From positions 248,001 to 312,000 of the forward strand of contig BMTH01000007.1 of NCBI GenBank assembly GCA_014649575.1: a DNA stretch of 64,000 bases, in the 5' to 3' direction. Positions 9,461 through 17,062 of this stretch are shown in pieces (the first letter of the stretch is position 1; every line of letters starts with the position of its first letter). The notes under the pieces are model-generated. The model was not told where the DNA came from, did no database searches, and saw only the letters and a program-made list of their open reading frames with translations. Both the position numbers and the translations under genes were made by a program. Origin of the DNA: Streptomyces griseoincarnatus. GTDB taxonomy: Bacteria > Actinomycetota > Actinomycetes > Streptomycetales > Streptomycetaceae.

Positions 9461-10669
9461 ATGGCTGTGAACACGTCCGCGGAAGCCCCCCTGCCGGTGG
9501 GAGAGGTGTCGCGGCTCATCGGCGGGTGGATCGACCGGCTCGGCGCGGTGTGGGTGGAGGGGCAGATCACCCAGTTGTCGCGGCGTCCGGGCGCGGGCGT
9601 GGTGTTCCTGACGCTGCGCGACCCCTCGTACGACATCTCGGTGGGGGTGACCTGCTACCGCCAGGTGTTCGACGCCGTCGCGGACGTCGTGAGCGAGGGC
9701 GCGCGGGTGGTCGTCCACTGCAAGCCGGAGTGGTACGCGCCCCGGGGACAGCTGTCCCTGCGGGCCGCGGAGATCCGCCCGGTGGGGGTCGGGGAGCTGC
9801 TGGCGCGGCTGGAGCAGCTGAAGAAGTCGCTGGCGCGGGAGGGACTGTTCGCGCCGGAGCGGAAGAAGCCGCTGCCGTTCCTGCCGCAGCTGATCGGGCT
9901 GGTGTGCGGGCGCGCGTCGGCGGCCGAGCGGGACGTGCTGGAGAACGCGCGGCACCGCTGGCCGGCGGTCCGCTTCGAGGTGCGGAACGTGGCGGTGCAG
10001 GGGGTGCACGCGGTGCCGCAGGTGGTCCAGGCCGTGAAGGAGCTGGACGCGCTCGAGCACGTGGACGTGATCGTCGTCGCGCGGGGCGGGGGCAGCGTGG
10101 AGGACCTGCTGCCGTTCTCCGACGAGCAGCTGGTGCGCGCGGTGGCGGCCTGCCGGACGCCGGTCGTGTCGGCGATCGGGCACGAGCCGGACAGCCCGCT
10201 GCTGGACCTGGTGGCGGATCTGCGCGCCTCCACGCCGACCGACGCCGCCAAGAAGGTGGTGCCGGACGTGGGCGAGGAGTACGAGCGGGTGCGGATGCTG
10301 CGGGACCGCGCGCGCCGCTGTGTGGGCGCCCTGCTGGAGCGGGAGGAGCGAGGGCTGGCGCACGCGCTGGCCCGGCCGTCGATACAGGACCCGCACCGGA
10401 TGATCGACGCGCGCGCCGAGGAGGTCTCGACGCTGCTGGACCGGGGGCGGCGGGCACTGCGCCACCAGCTGGACCGGGCCGACTCCGAGCTGACGCACAC
10501 GCACGCGCGCGTGGTGGCCCTCTCCCCCGCCGCCACGCTGAAGCGGGGGTACGCCGTGCTGCAGCGGGAGGACGGGCACGCGGTGCGCGCGCCCGGTGAG
10601 GTGGAGGCGGGCGAGGTGCTCCGGGCGCGGGTGTCCGCGGGCGAGTTCACGGTACGGGTCGATGCATAG
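9461..10669 (+). CDS. xseA: Exodeoxyribonuclease VII large subunit
   Basis: The 402-residue protein has the N-terminal OB-fold (VGEVSRLIGGWIDRL, VWVEGQITQLSRRPGAG) and the catalytic-domain motifs of XseA: GLVCGRASAAERDVL, DVIVVARGGGSVEDLLPF and SAIGHEPDSPLLDLVADLRA. Known: XseA with XseB degrades single-stranded DNA in both directions. The frame is open far upstream, but the ATG at 9461 gives the conserved N-terminus. xseB follows ten bases later. The central coiled-coil region (EREERGLAHALARPSIQDPH) is present, so the enzyme looks complete. Confidence 0.95.
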   Translation: MAVNTSAEAPLPVGEVSRLIGGWIDRLGAVWVEGQITQLSRRPGAGVVFLTLRDPSYDISVGVTCYRQVFDAVADVVSEGARVVVHCKPEWYAPRGQLSLRAAEIRPVGVGELLARLEQLKKSLAREGLFAPERKKPLPFLPQLIGLVCGRASAAERDVLENARHRWPAVRFEVRNVAVQGVHAVPQVVQAVKELDALEHVDVIVVARGGGSVEDLLPFSDEQLVRAVAACRTPVVSAIGHEPDSPLLDLVADLRASTPTDAAKKVVPDVGEEYERVRMLRDRARRCVGALLEREERGLAHALARPSIQDPHRMIDARAEEVSTLLDRGRRALRHQLDRADSELTHTHARVVALSPAATLKRGYAVLQREDGHAVRAPGEVEAGEVLRARVSAGEFTVRVDA

Positions 10670-10679
10670 GGTGGGCGGA

Positions 10680-10928
10680 ATGACCGGAAAGACGGAGCAG
10701 ACGGCGGTGGCCGAGGCGCTCGGCTACGAGCAGGCGCGGGACGAGCTGATCGAGGTCGTGCGCCGCCTGGAGGCGGGCGGTACGTCGCTGGAGGAGTCGC
10801 TCGCGCTCTGGGAGCGGGGCGAGGAGCTGGCGAAGGTGTGCCGGCGCTGGCTCGACGGGGCGCGGGCCCGGCTGGACGCGGCGCTCGCGGAGGAGGAGCG
10901 AGGGGAGGCGGACGACGGCGAGCGGTAG
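10680..10928 (+). CDS. xseB: Exodeoxyribonuclease VII small subunit
   Basis: The 82-residue acidic helical protein has the XseB core LGYEQARDELIEVVRRLE, then GGTSLEESLALWERGEEL and CRRWLDGARARLDAA. It binds the coiled-coil of XseA and is needed for nuclease assembly. The ATG at 10680 follows the xseA stop by ten bases; a GTG at 10671 is an alternative start. Length is typical (about 70-85 residues). Confidence 0.9.
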   Translation: MTGKTEQTAVAEALGYEQARDELIEVVRRLEAGGTSLEESLALWERGEELAKVCRRWLDGARARLDAALAEEERGEADDGER

Positions 10929-10974
10929 GCGATTGAACATTGAACTTCATAGAGGTACTGTCGGTGCGGTAAAC

Positions 10975-10988
10975 CGGACCGCGGTCCG
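10975..10988. promoter_or_regulatory. 14-bp perfect palindrome before the nitroreductase gene
   Basis: CGGACCGCGGTCCG is self-complementary and lies 43 bases before the nitroreductase start, downstream of an AT-richer stretch with ATTGAAC repeated twice back to back (10932-10945). This arrangement suits a promoter with an operator; the regulator is unknown. Confidence 0.35.
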
Positions 10989-11031
10989 CTAATGCCCCTA
11001 CGGACCGCCGAATCCCCGATGAGGTTCACGC

Positions 11032-11622
11032 ATGTCTCTCGTTCTCGACCCCGCCGCTCAGGACCTGCTGTTCCGCGAGGCGCGCACCGCCAACACGTTC
11101 ACCGACGAGCCGGTGACCGACGAGCAGGTGCGGGCGATCTACGACCTGGTCAAGTACGGCCCCACGTCCATGAACCAGTCGCCGCTGCGCGTCACGCTGG
11201 TCCGCTCCGCCGAGGCGCGCGAGCGGCTGGTGCGGCACATGGCCGAGGGCAACCAGCCCAAGACGGCCGCCGCCCCGCTGGTGGCGATCCTGTCCGCGGA
11301 CAACGAGTTCCACGAGGAGCTGCCGCACCTCTTCCCGCACTTCCCCCAGGCCAAGGACGCCGTTTTCGCCGAGCGCCCGGTCCGTGAGGGTTCCGCCGCA
11401 CTGAACGCCGCCCTCCAGGCCGCCTACTTCATCATCGGAGTGCGCGCCGCCGGCCTGGCCGCCGGCCCGATGACCGGCTTCGACTTCGAAGGCGTGCGCA
11501 AGGAGTTCCTGGACGACGACCACACCCCGCTGATGGTCGTGAACATCGGCCGCCCCGGCCCCGACGCCTGGTTCCCGCGCAGCCCGCGCCTGGACTACGA
11601 GCAGGTCGTCACCACCGTCTGA
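11032..11622 (+). CDS. Malonic semialdehyde reductase-like nitroreductase
   Basis: The 196-residue protein belongs to the FMN-dependent nitroreductase fold: FREARTANTFTDEPVTDEQV, YDLVKYGPTSMNQSPLRVTL, and GVRAAGLAAGPMTGFDFEGV are the segments of the RutE/HadB malonic semialdehyde reductase branch. Known: RutE reduces a toxic aldehyde to 3-hydroxypropionate in pyrimidine degradation; other members of this branch are generic NAD(P)H oxidoreductases. No other rut genes are nearby, so the substrate here is uncertain. A strong terminator follows the gene. Confidence 0.8.
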   Translation: MSLVLDPAAQDLLFREARTANTFTDEPVTDEQVRAIYDLVKYGPTSMNQSPLRVTLVRSAEARERLVRHMAEGNQPKTAAAPLVAILSADNEFHEELPHLFPHFPQAKDAVFAERPVREGSAALNAALQAAYFIIGVRAAGLAAGPMTGFDFEGVRKEFLDDDHTPLMVVNIGRPGPDAWFPRSPRLDYEQVVTTV

Positions 11623-11643
11623 GCCCGAGCGGCCCGGCACGAA

Positions 11644-11683
11644 GGGGCGGGGCCCCGGATCGTCCGATCCGGGGCCCCGCCCC
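11644..11683. terminator. Bidirectional terminator, 19-bp perfect stem
   Basis: A perfect GC-rich inverted repeat (left arm 11644-11662, right arm 11665-11683) with a nominal two-base gap lies between two convergent genes. No U-run follows, as is common in streptomycetes. Confidence 0.75.
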
Positions 11684-11701
11684 TGTGCGCGTGCACGCCG
11701 G

Positions 11702-12226
11702 TCACTCCGTGCGCAGCGCCTCCGCCAGCTTCGTCATCTCCGCGAAGGACGCCGTGCCGGTGACCACGGTCGTCGAGCCCGGGGTGCTCTCCAGCACCAG
11801 GGCGTCGTACTGCTCGCCCTCGTAGCGCGTCCAGGTACGGCCGTCGATGCGCTGCGTCGCGCCGGTCCCCTCGGCGCGCAGCGTCTTGTCCTCGATGAAG
11901 TTCTCGCGCTTGCCCGCGGACTGCTCGACCGCCGCGTACTCGCCCTCGGGGGTGCGGAAGCCCAGGTGCCAGGCCTCGTCCTCGGCGCCGCGGTAGCGCA
12001 CGGAGGTGGGCTTCCAGGTCTCGGGCAGCCCTTCCGGTGCGGCTACGGGGTAGGAGGCGGCGCGGCGGGCGGTCAGCAGGTCGACCCGGTAGTCGACGCG
12101 CTTGATCTCGGGCTCACCGTCCGTGTGCGGGATGAACAGCCACACCACTCCCGCCGCGAGCACGATGAGGGCCAGGGAGAGAACCATGTCCCTGGCGGTC
12201 TTCTGCATGCTGTTCGTTCCTGCCAC
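11702..12226 (-). CDS. DUF4245 membrane-anchored protein
   Basis: The 174-residue protein has one N-terminal membrane segment (VLSLALIVLAAGVVWLFI, about residues 14-31) and an extracytoplasmic domain with VDYRVDLLTARRAASYPV, PEGLPETWKPTSVRYR, and WHLGFRTPEGEYAAVEQS, the pattern of DUF4245. Known: the family is actinobacterial, of unknown role, often beside glpX. The GTG at 12226 is taken; ATG at residue 7 is an alternative. It is divergent from glpX, sharing a 150-base promoter region that contains two near-identical copies of a tccgtggg/tcccc segment (about 12260-12303). Confidence 0.75.
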   Translation of the reverse strand: MAGTNSMQKTARDMVLSLALIVLAAGVVWLFIPHTDGEPEIKRVDYRVDLLTARRAASYPVAAPEGLPETWKPTSVRYRGAEDEAWHLGFRTPEGEYAAVEQSAGKRENFIEDKTLRAEGTGATQRIDGRTWTRYEGEQYDALVLESTPGSTTVVTGTASFAEMTKLAEALRTE

Positions 12227-12375
12227 GCCCCCTATCGTCGCAGGTGCTCGGAGCGCTCCTCCGTGGGGTCCCCTGCGCGCTCATCCGTGGGTCCCCCTGC
12301 TCATATTGTCTGCCTGGCGATAGAGTCATGGCCATACCCTCATCCGGCCGTCGTCGTACAGAAAGGTGCGCTCCG

Positions 12376-13410
12376 ATGACCGAACACCACCACCTGCCGT
12401 CCGAGCTCGATGTGCCCTCCGAGGCCCCCGACCGCAACCTCGCCCTGGAGCTCGTAAGGGTCACCGAGGCGGCCGCGATGGCCGCCGGCCGCTGGGTAGG
12501 GCGCGGCGACAAGAACGGCGCCGACGGTGCCGCGGTGCGCGCCATGCGCACCCTGGTCTCCACCGTCTCGATGAACGGCGTCGTCGTCATCGGCGAGGGC
12601 GAGAAGGACGAGGCCCCGATGCTCTTCAACGGGGAGCGCGTCGGCGACGGCACGGGCCCCGAGTGCGACATCGCGGTGGACCCGATCGACGGCACCACGC
12701 TCACCGCCAAGGGCATGACCAACGCCATCGCGGTACTGGCGGCGGCCGAGCGCGGCTCGATGTTCGACCCGTCGGCCGTGTTCTACATGGACAAGCTGGT
12801 CACCGGCCCGGAGGCGGCGGACTTCGTCGACATCAACGCCCCGGTGAGCGTGAACATCCGCCGGGTCGCCAAGGCGAAGCGGGTCACTCCCGAGGACGTC
12901 ACCGTGGTGATCCTGGACCGGCCGCGGCACGAGGGCATCATCAAGGAGATCCGGGAGACCGGGGCGCGCATCAAGCTGATCTCCGACGGTGACGTGGCCG
13001 GCTCGATCCTGGCACTGCGCGAGGGCACCGGCATCGACCTGCTGCTGGGCATCGGCGGCACCCCCGAGGGCATCATCTCGGCCTGCGCGGTGAAGTGCCT
13101 GGGCGGCACGATCCAGGGCAAGCTGTGGCCGAAGGACGACGAGGAGCGGCAGCGGGCGATCGACGCGGGGCACGATCTGGACCGGGTGCTGACCACGGAG
13201 GACCTGGTCACCGGGGACAACGTGTTCTTCGTCGCGACGGGCATCACCGACGGTGAGCTGCTGCGGGGTGTGCGGTACCGCTCGGAGACGGCGACGACCG
13301 ACTCGATCGTGATGCGGTCCAAGTCGGGGACGGTGCGGCGGATCGACTCCGAGCATCGGTTGAGCAAGCTGCGGGCTTACAGTGCGATCGATTTCGATCG
13401 CGCCAAGTAG
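12376..13410 (+). CDS. glpX: Class II fructose-1,6-bisphosphatase
   Basis: The 344-residue protein contains the GlpX signatures NLALELVRVTEAAAMAAGRW, GEGEKDEAPMLFNGE, the metal-binding DPIDGTTLTAKG, LDRPRHEGIIKEIR and GIGGTPEGIISACAVK. It hydrolyses fructose-1,6-bisphosphate to fructose-6-phosphate in gluconeogenesis. The ATG at 12376 follows GAAAGG at good spacing and is preferred to the longer upstream frame, whose extra residues look non-coding. Length is normal. Promoter elements probably lie between 12300 and 12360. Confidence 0.95.
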   Translation: MTEHHHLPSELDVPSEAPDRNLALELVRVTEAAAMAAGRWVGRGDKNGADGAAVRAMRTLVSTVSMNGVVVIGEGEKDEAPMLFNGERVGDGTGPECDIAVDPIDGTTLTAKGMTNAIAVLAAAERGSMFDPSAVFYMDKLVTGPEAADFVDINAPVSVNIRRVAKAKRVTPEDVTVVILDRPRHEGIIKEIRETGARIKLISDGDVAGSILALREGTGIDLLLGIGGTPEGIISACAVKCLGGTIQGKLWPKDDEERQRAIDAGHDLDRVLTTEDLVTGDNVFFVATGITDGELLRGVRYRSETATTDSIVMRSKSGTVRRIDSEHRLSKLRAYSAIDFDRAK

Positions 13411-13440
13411 TGGCGTGGGTGGCTGAGGTGTTTGGGCGGG

Positions 13441-13620
13441 CGCGGGTGCGTCGGGGTTGATCGCGCAGTTCCCCGCGCCCCCCTGAGGGAGTCGGTCTGC
13501 CCGGTGCCATGAGGTGCCCGCACCGGGAAGGCGGGGGTCTGCGGCTCGCGGGTGCGCGCGGGTGCGTCGGGGCTGATCGCGCAGTTCCCCGCGCCCCTGG
13601 GGGAGTCGGTCTTCCCGGTG
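13441..13620. repeat. Two direct copies of a Streptomyces intergenic palindromic repeat
   Basis: Two copies of about 65 bp (13441-13507 and 13557-13620) share the core gatcgcgcagttccccgcgc, separated by about 50 bp. The same core occurs at 23270-23299 and 23360-23399. This motif recurs between genes in streptomycetes and behaves like a REP/MITE-type element. Nothing else is seen between glpX and the terminator at 13692. Confidence 0.65.
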
Positions 13621-13691
13621 GCGAAGAGGAACCGGCGGCCCCGCGTCACTGAGGAGTTGTTCCGCCCCGCGGCGGGAAGAAGCCGATGCCG

Positions 13692-13725
13692 AAAGGGCGC
13701 CCCCTGTGCGGAGGGGCGCCCCTTT
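13692..13725. terminator. Terminator between glpX and the whiB-like gene
   Basis: AAAGGGCGCCCC and GGGGCGCCCCTTTT form a GC stem with flanking A and T runs, so it can stop transcripts of both convergent genes. It lies ten bases past the whiB-like stop. Confidence 0.75.
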
Positions 13726-13735
13726 TGCCTGGCGG

Positions 13736-14110
13736 TCAGCCCGCCGCGGCTATGCGGTTCTGCCGGGCGGCCTTCTTCAGTTCCATCTCGCGGCGCCTGC
13801 GGCGGGCCAGGACGACGCGGCGCTCCGCCGCGGTCAGGCCGCCCCAGACGCCGTAGGGCTCGGGCTGGAGCAGGGCGTGCTCGCGGCACTCCACCATGAC
13901 CGGACAGCGGGCGCAGACCCGCTTGGCCGCCTCCTCGCGGGACAGCCGCGCGGCGGTCGGTTCCTTCGACGGCGCGAAGAACAGGCCCGCCTCGTCACGC
14001 CGGCACACCGCCTCGGTGTGCCAGGGGGCGTCCTGGTCCCTGTCCCGCGCTGCCACTCGCTGGGCCGGAACGGCGGCTACCTGCAGGGACGAATGCGGCG
14101 GTTGCAGCAC
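13736..14110 (-). CDS. wblI: WhiB-family iron-sulfur regulator (WblI-like)
   Basis: The 124-residue protein has the four WhiB cysteines: one in TEAVCRRDEAGLFF and three in KRVCARCPVMVEC, followed by YGVWGGLTAAERR and a basic tail RRRRREMELKK for DNA contact. Known: WhiB-like proteins bind a 4Fe-4S cluster and act with the principal sigma factor to control development and redox responses. The GTG at 14110 is preceded by AGGAG at good spacing. The name wblI rests on gene order between glpX and a DUF1707 gene as I remember it for S. coelicolor; the family assignment is firm. Confidence 0.85.
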   Translation of the reverse strand: MLQPPHSSLQVAAVPAQRVAARDRDQDAPWHTEAVCRRDEAGLFFAPSKEPTAARLSREEAAKRVCARCPVMVECREHALLQPEPYGVWGGLTAAERRVVLARRRRREMELKKAARQNRIAAAG

Positions 14111-14278
14111 GGTCTACTCCTGACGACGGCTTCGCGAGCTGGCGAGTGCCGTGGATGCACGCGGGTCGGCCCCCGGCGTGAATCCCTGGCGCCCTCCAAG
14201 GAGACGATGCGTCAAGGCTTACCCGATGTGCGCGCGCCTATGCACAGAGTCCCCAACGGGCTCCGGCCGGCGCCGCGT

Positions 14279-14974
14279 TCAGTGCCCCAGGTGCTTGCGC
14301 ATGCTGCGGTCCACCGTGCGCTGCACGCGGTCCAGGATGTCCTTCACGAGCTTGCCGCGCTTGGGCCGGGCCTCGACACTGCCGAGGATCGCCCAGCCGT
14401 CGACGTAGATCACGGGGGCGTTGTCGTCGGGCGAGTCCTGCGGGACCACCTCGAAGGCGCCGAGCACGCCTCCGCCGGTGCCGCGCAGCGACACGTTCTC
14501 CGGGACGCGGATCTCGACGCTGCCGAAGACGGAGAACGCCTTGATCATCACCTGCTGGTGGTCGAACAGCGCCTCGCTGAGGTCTATCTCCACGCTGCCG
14601 AAGACCGCGTACGCGTGGATGCGGCGGCCGGTGCGCCAGCGGCCCTTGCGGGCGGCGGCGCTGAACACCGCGACGACGCTGTCGTCGGGGTCGACCGGGA
14701 AGACGCCGGCGGCGGGGCGCCCGGGCGCGGAGAGGGGGGCCGCGCGCCGCTCGTGGGCGGCGGGAAGGTCCTGGATGAACCCTTCCAGCTCGCCCAGCGT
14801 CTTGGCGGTCAGCGCGCCCTCGACGCGCTCGGCGTGCTCGTCGGCCGTGAGCCGGCCCTCGGCGTGCGCGTCGTGCAACAGCTCGACGATGCGGTCCCGG
14901 TCGGCGTCGGAGGCGCGCAGCTCGGTGCTCCGCGGCGTCGTGTCCGGCTGCTGGGCGTGCTTCTGAAGGTCCAC
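14279..14974 (-). CDS. DUF1707 / LiaF-like domain protein
   Basis: The 231-residue protein starts its conserved part with STELRASDADRDRIVELLHD and DAHAEGRLTADEHAERVEGA, the DUF1707 (SHOCT-like) domain. The second half has three repeats of a beta segment, AVFGSVEIDL, SVFGSVEIRVP and AILGSVEARP, the beta-helix pattern of LiaF/DUF2154-type domains. No membrane span is evident. Known: proteins of this sort respond to envelope stress in actinobacteria; the function of this one is not known. An inverted repeat lies just upstream of its start. Confidence 0.75.
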   Translation of the reverse strand: MDLQKHAQQPDTTPRSTELRASDADRDRIVELLHDAHAEGRLTADEHAERVEGALTAKTLGELEGFIQDLPAAHERRAAPLSAPGRPAAGVFPVDPDDSVVAVFSAAARKGRWRTGRRIHAYAVFGSVEIDLSEALFDHQQVMIKAFSVFGSVEIRVPENVSLRGTGGGVLGAFEVVPQDSPDDNAPVIYVDGWAILGSVEARPKRGKLVKDILDRVQRTVDRSMRKHLGH

Positions 14975-14992
14975 GGCAGCAGCGTACCCAAA

Positions 14993-15006
14993 CGCGATAG
15001 ATCGCG
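14993..15006. promoter_or_regulatory. Inverted repeat CGCGAT-AG-ATCGCG
   Basis: A 6-bp perfect inverted repeat with a two-base centre lies 19 bases upstream of the DUF1707 start and in the shared region with the divergent fumarase gene. It probably is an operator or overlaps the promoter of the DUF1707 gene; the binding protein is unknown. Confidence 0.4.
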
Positions 15007-15128
15007 ACTACCCCGCGACGCGGACAACTGAGGACAACCTCACAGGATCGGCGTCCGAGGCAGGTCCTAGGCTGGGAAGGCCCGCCGACGGAGGCGGGCG
15101 GTCTTCCGTCGAGTGAGGAATGGGCGAG

Positions 15129-16796
15129 ATGCCTGAGTTCGAGTACGCCGATCTGCTCCCCATGGGAGAGGACACCACCCCCTACCGGCTGGTGACCTCC
15201 GAAGGTGTGTCCACCTTCGAGGCCGACGGCCGGACGTTCCTCAAGGTCGAGCCGGAGGCGCTGCGCAAGCTCGCCGAGGAGGCCATCCGCGACATCCAGC
15301 ACTACCTGCGCCCCGCGCACCTCGCCCAGCTGCGCCGCATCATCGACGACCCCGAGGCGTCGGGCAACGACAAGTTCGTCGCGCTGGACCTGCTGAAGAA
15401 CGCGAACATCGCGGCGGCGGGCGTGCTGCCCATGTGCCAGGACACCGGCACGGCGATCGTCATGGGCAAGCGCGGGCAGAACGTGCTGACCGCGGGCCGC
15501 GACGAGGAGGCCCTCTCCCGGGGTATCTACGACGCGTACCAGAAGCTCAACCTGCGCTACTCGCAGATGGCTCCGCTCACCATGTGGGAGGAGAAGAACA
15601 CCGGCTCCAACCTCCCCGCGCAGATCGAGCTGTACGCGACGGACGGCGACGCCTACAAGTTCCTCTTCATGGCCAAGGGCGGCGGCTCCGCCAACAAGTC
15701 GTTCCTGTACCAGGAGACGAAGGCCGTCCTGAACGAGGCCTCCATGATGAAGTTCCTGGAGGAGAAGATCCGTTCGCTGGGCACGGCCGCCTGCCCGCCG
15801 TACCACCTGGCGATCGTCGTCGGCGGCACATCCGCCGAGTACGCGCTGAAGACCGCGAAGTACGCCTCCGCGCACTACCTGGACGAGATCCCCGACGAGG
15901 GCTCGCCGCTCGGGCACGGCTTCCGGGACAAGGAGCTCGAGGAGAAGGTCTTCGAGCTGACCCAGAGGATCGGCATCGGCGCGCAGTTCGGCGGCAAGTA
16001 CTTCTGCCACGACGTACGCGTGGTGCGGCTGCCGCGGCACGGCGCCTCCTGCCCCGTCGCCATCGCCGTGTCCTGCTCCGCCGACCGCCAGGCCGTCGCG
16101 AAGATCACCGCCGAGGGCGTCTTCCTTGAGCAGCTGGAGACGGACCCGGCGCGCTTCCTGCCGGAGACGACGGACGAGCAGCTCGACGAGTCCGGCGACG
16201 TCGTGAGGATCGACCTCAACCAGCCGATGAAGGCGATCCTCGCCGAGCTGTCCAAGTACCCGGTGAAGACCCGGCTCTCGCTGTCCGGCCCGCTGGTCGT
16301 GGCGCGCGACATCGCGCACGCCAAGATCAAGGAGCGGCTGGACGCGGGCCAGGAGATGCCGCAGTACCTCAAGGACCACCCGGTGTACTACGCCGGCCCC
16401 GCGAAGACGCCCGAGGGCTACGCGTCCGGCTCCTTCGGACCCACCACGGCCGGGCGGATGGACTCCTACGTGGAGCAGTTCCAGGCGGCCGGCGGCTCGC
16501 TGGTGATGCTGGCGAAGGGCAACCGCAGCAAGCAGGTCACCGACGCGTGCGCCGCGCACGGCGGCTTCTACCTGGGCTCCATCGGCGGTCCCGCGGCGCG
16601 GCTCGCGCAGGACTGCATCAAGAAGGTGGAGGTCGTCGAGTACGAGGAGCTGGGGATGGAGGCGGTCTGGAGGATCGAGGTCGAGGACTTCCCCGCGTTC
16701 ATCGTCGTCGACGACAAGGGGAACGACTTCTTCCAGGACCCGGCCCCGCAGCCGACGTTCACGTCGATCCCGGTGCGGGGACCCGGACTCGCCTGA
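15129..16796 (+). CDS. fumA: Class I (iron-sulfur) fumarate hydratase
   Basis: The 555-residue protein shows both halves of class I fumarase: an N-terminal domain with LPMCQDTGTAIVMGKRGQNV and FMAKGGGSANKSFLYQETK, the cluster cysteines in FCHDVRVVRLPRHGASC, and the C-terminal swivel domain with GPTTAGRMDSYVEQF, GNRSKQV and GGFYLGSIGGPAARLAQDC. It interconverts fumarate and malate in the TCA cycle with a 4Fe-4S cluster. The ATG at 15129 has GAGGAA eight bases upstream; the ATG at 15120 sits directly on that site and is less likely. A class II fumarase gene lies 1.8 kb downstream. Confidence 0.92.
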   Translation: MPEFEYADLLPMGEDTTPYRLVTSEGVSTFEADGRTFLKVEPEALRKLAEEAIRDIQHYLRPAHLAQLRRIIDDPEASGNDKFVALDLLKNANIAAAGVLPMCQDTGTAIVMGKRGQNVLTAGRDEEALSRGIYDAYQKLNLRYSQMAPLTMWEEKNTGSNLPAQIELYATDGDAYKFLFMAKGGGSANKSFLYQETKAVLNEASMMKFLEEKIRSLGTAACPPYHLAIVVGGTSAEYALKTAKYASAHYLDEIPDEGSPLGHGFRDKELEEKVFELTQRIGIGAQFGGKYFCHDVRVVRLPRHGASCPVAIAVSCSADRQAVAKITAEGVFLEQLETDPARFLPETTDEQLDESGDVVRIDLNQPMKAILAELSKYPVKTRLSLSGPLVVARDIAHAKIKERLDAGQEMPQYLKDHPVYYAGPAKTPEGYASGSFGPTTAGRMDSYVEQFQAAGGSLVMLAKGNRSKQVTDACAAHGGFYLGSIGGPAARLAQDCIKKVEVVEYEELGMEAVWRIEVEDFPAFIVVDDKGNDFFQDPAPQPTFTSIPVRGPGLA

Positions 16797-16823
16797 GCTC
16801 GTATCGGCCCTGACGGGCCTCGC

Positions 16824-16869
16824 CCTCGAACGCCGGAGGGGCTACAAGTAGCCGGTCCGGCGTTCGAGG
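16824..16869. terminator. Terminator / genus-type palindromic repeat
   Basis: CCTCGAACGCCGGA and TCCGGCGTTCGAGG form a perfect 14-bp stem with an 18-base loop, 28 bases after the fumarase stop. The ctcgaacgccgg motif recurs in streptomycete intergenic regions and can act as a terminator. Confidence 0.6.
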
Positions 16870-16954
16870 AGCGGGGTCCGGTGCGGAGCCCGTGTCCGCA
16901 TACCGGAATCCCCGTGCTGCTTTCGGACAAACATGGCCCTGCCCACCCTGTGCC

Positions 16955-16969
16955 GTTGATTCGATCAAC
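16955..16969. promoter_or_regulatory. Inverted repeat before the M28 peptidase gene
   Basis: GTTGAT and ATCAAC flank a TCG centre about 95 bases upstream of the peptidase start in a relatively AT-rich stretch. It may be an operator or part of the promoter. Confidence 0.35.
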
Positions 16970-17062
16970 AACCACTGTGACCCTTCCTGACAGCCCGGCA
17001 TGCACATGCCATGCACGGGCCACCGCGTGGCAACCCCACAGCCACCGTCCGGAGGAGTCCAG

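Noticed and set aside
8360..10579. A single 739-residue minus-strand protein spanning ispH and the xseA region
   Set aside because: Only the last 334 residues are IspH; the rest is antisense to xseA with low-complexity composition and no domain.
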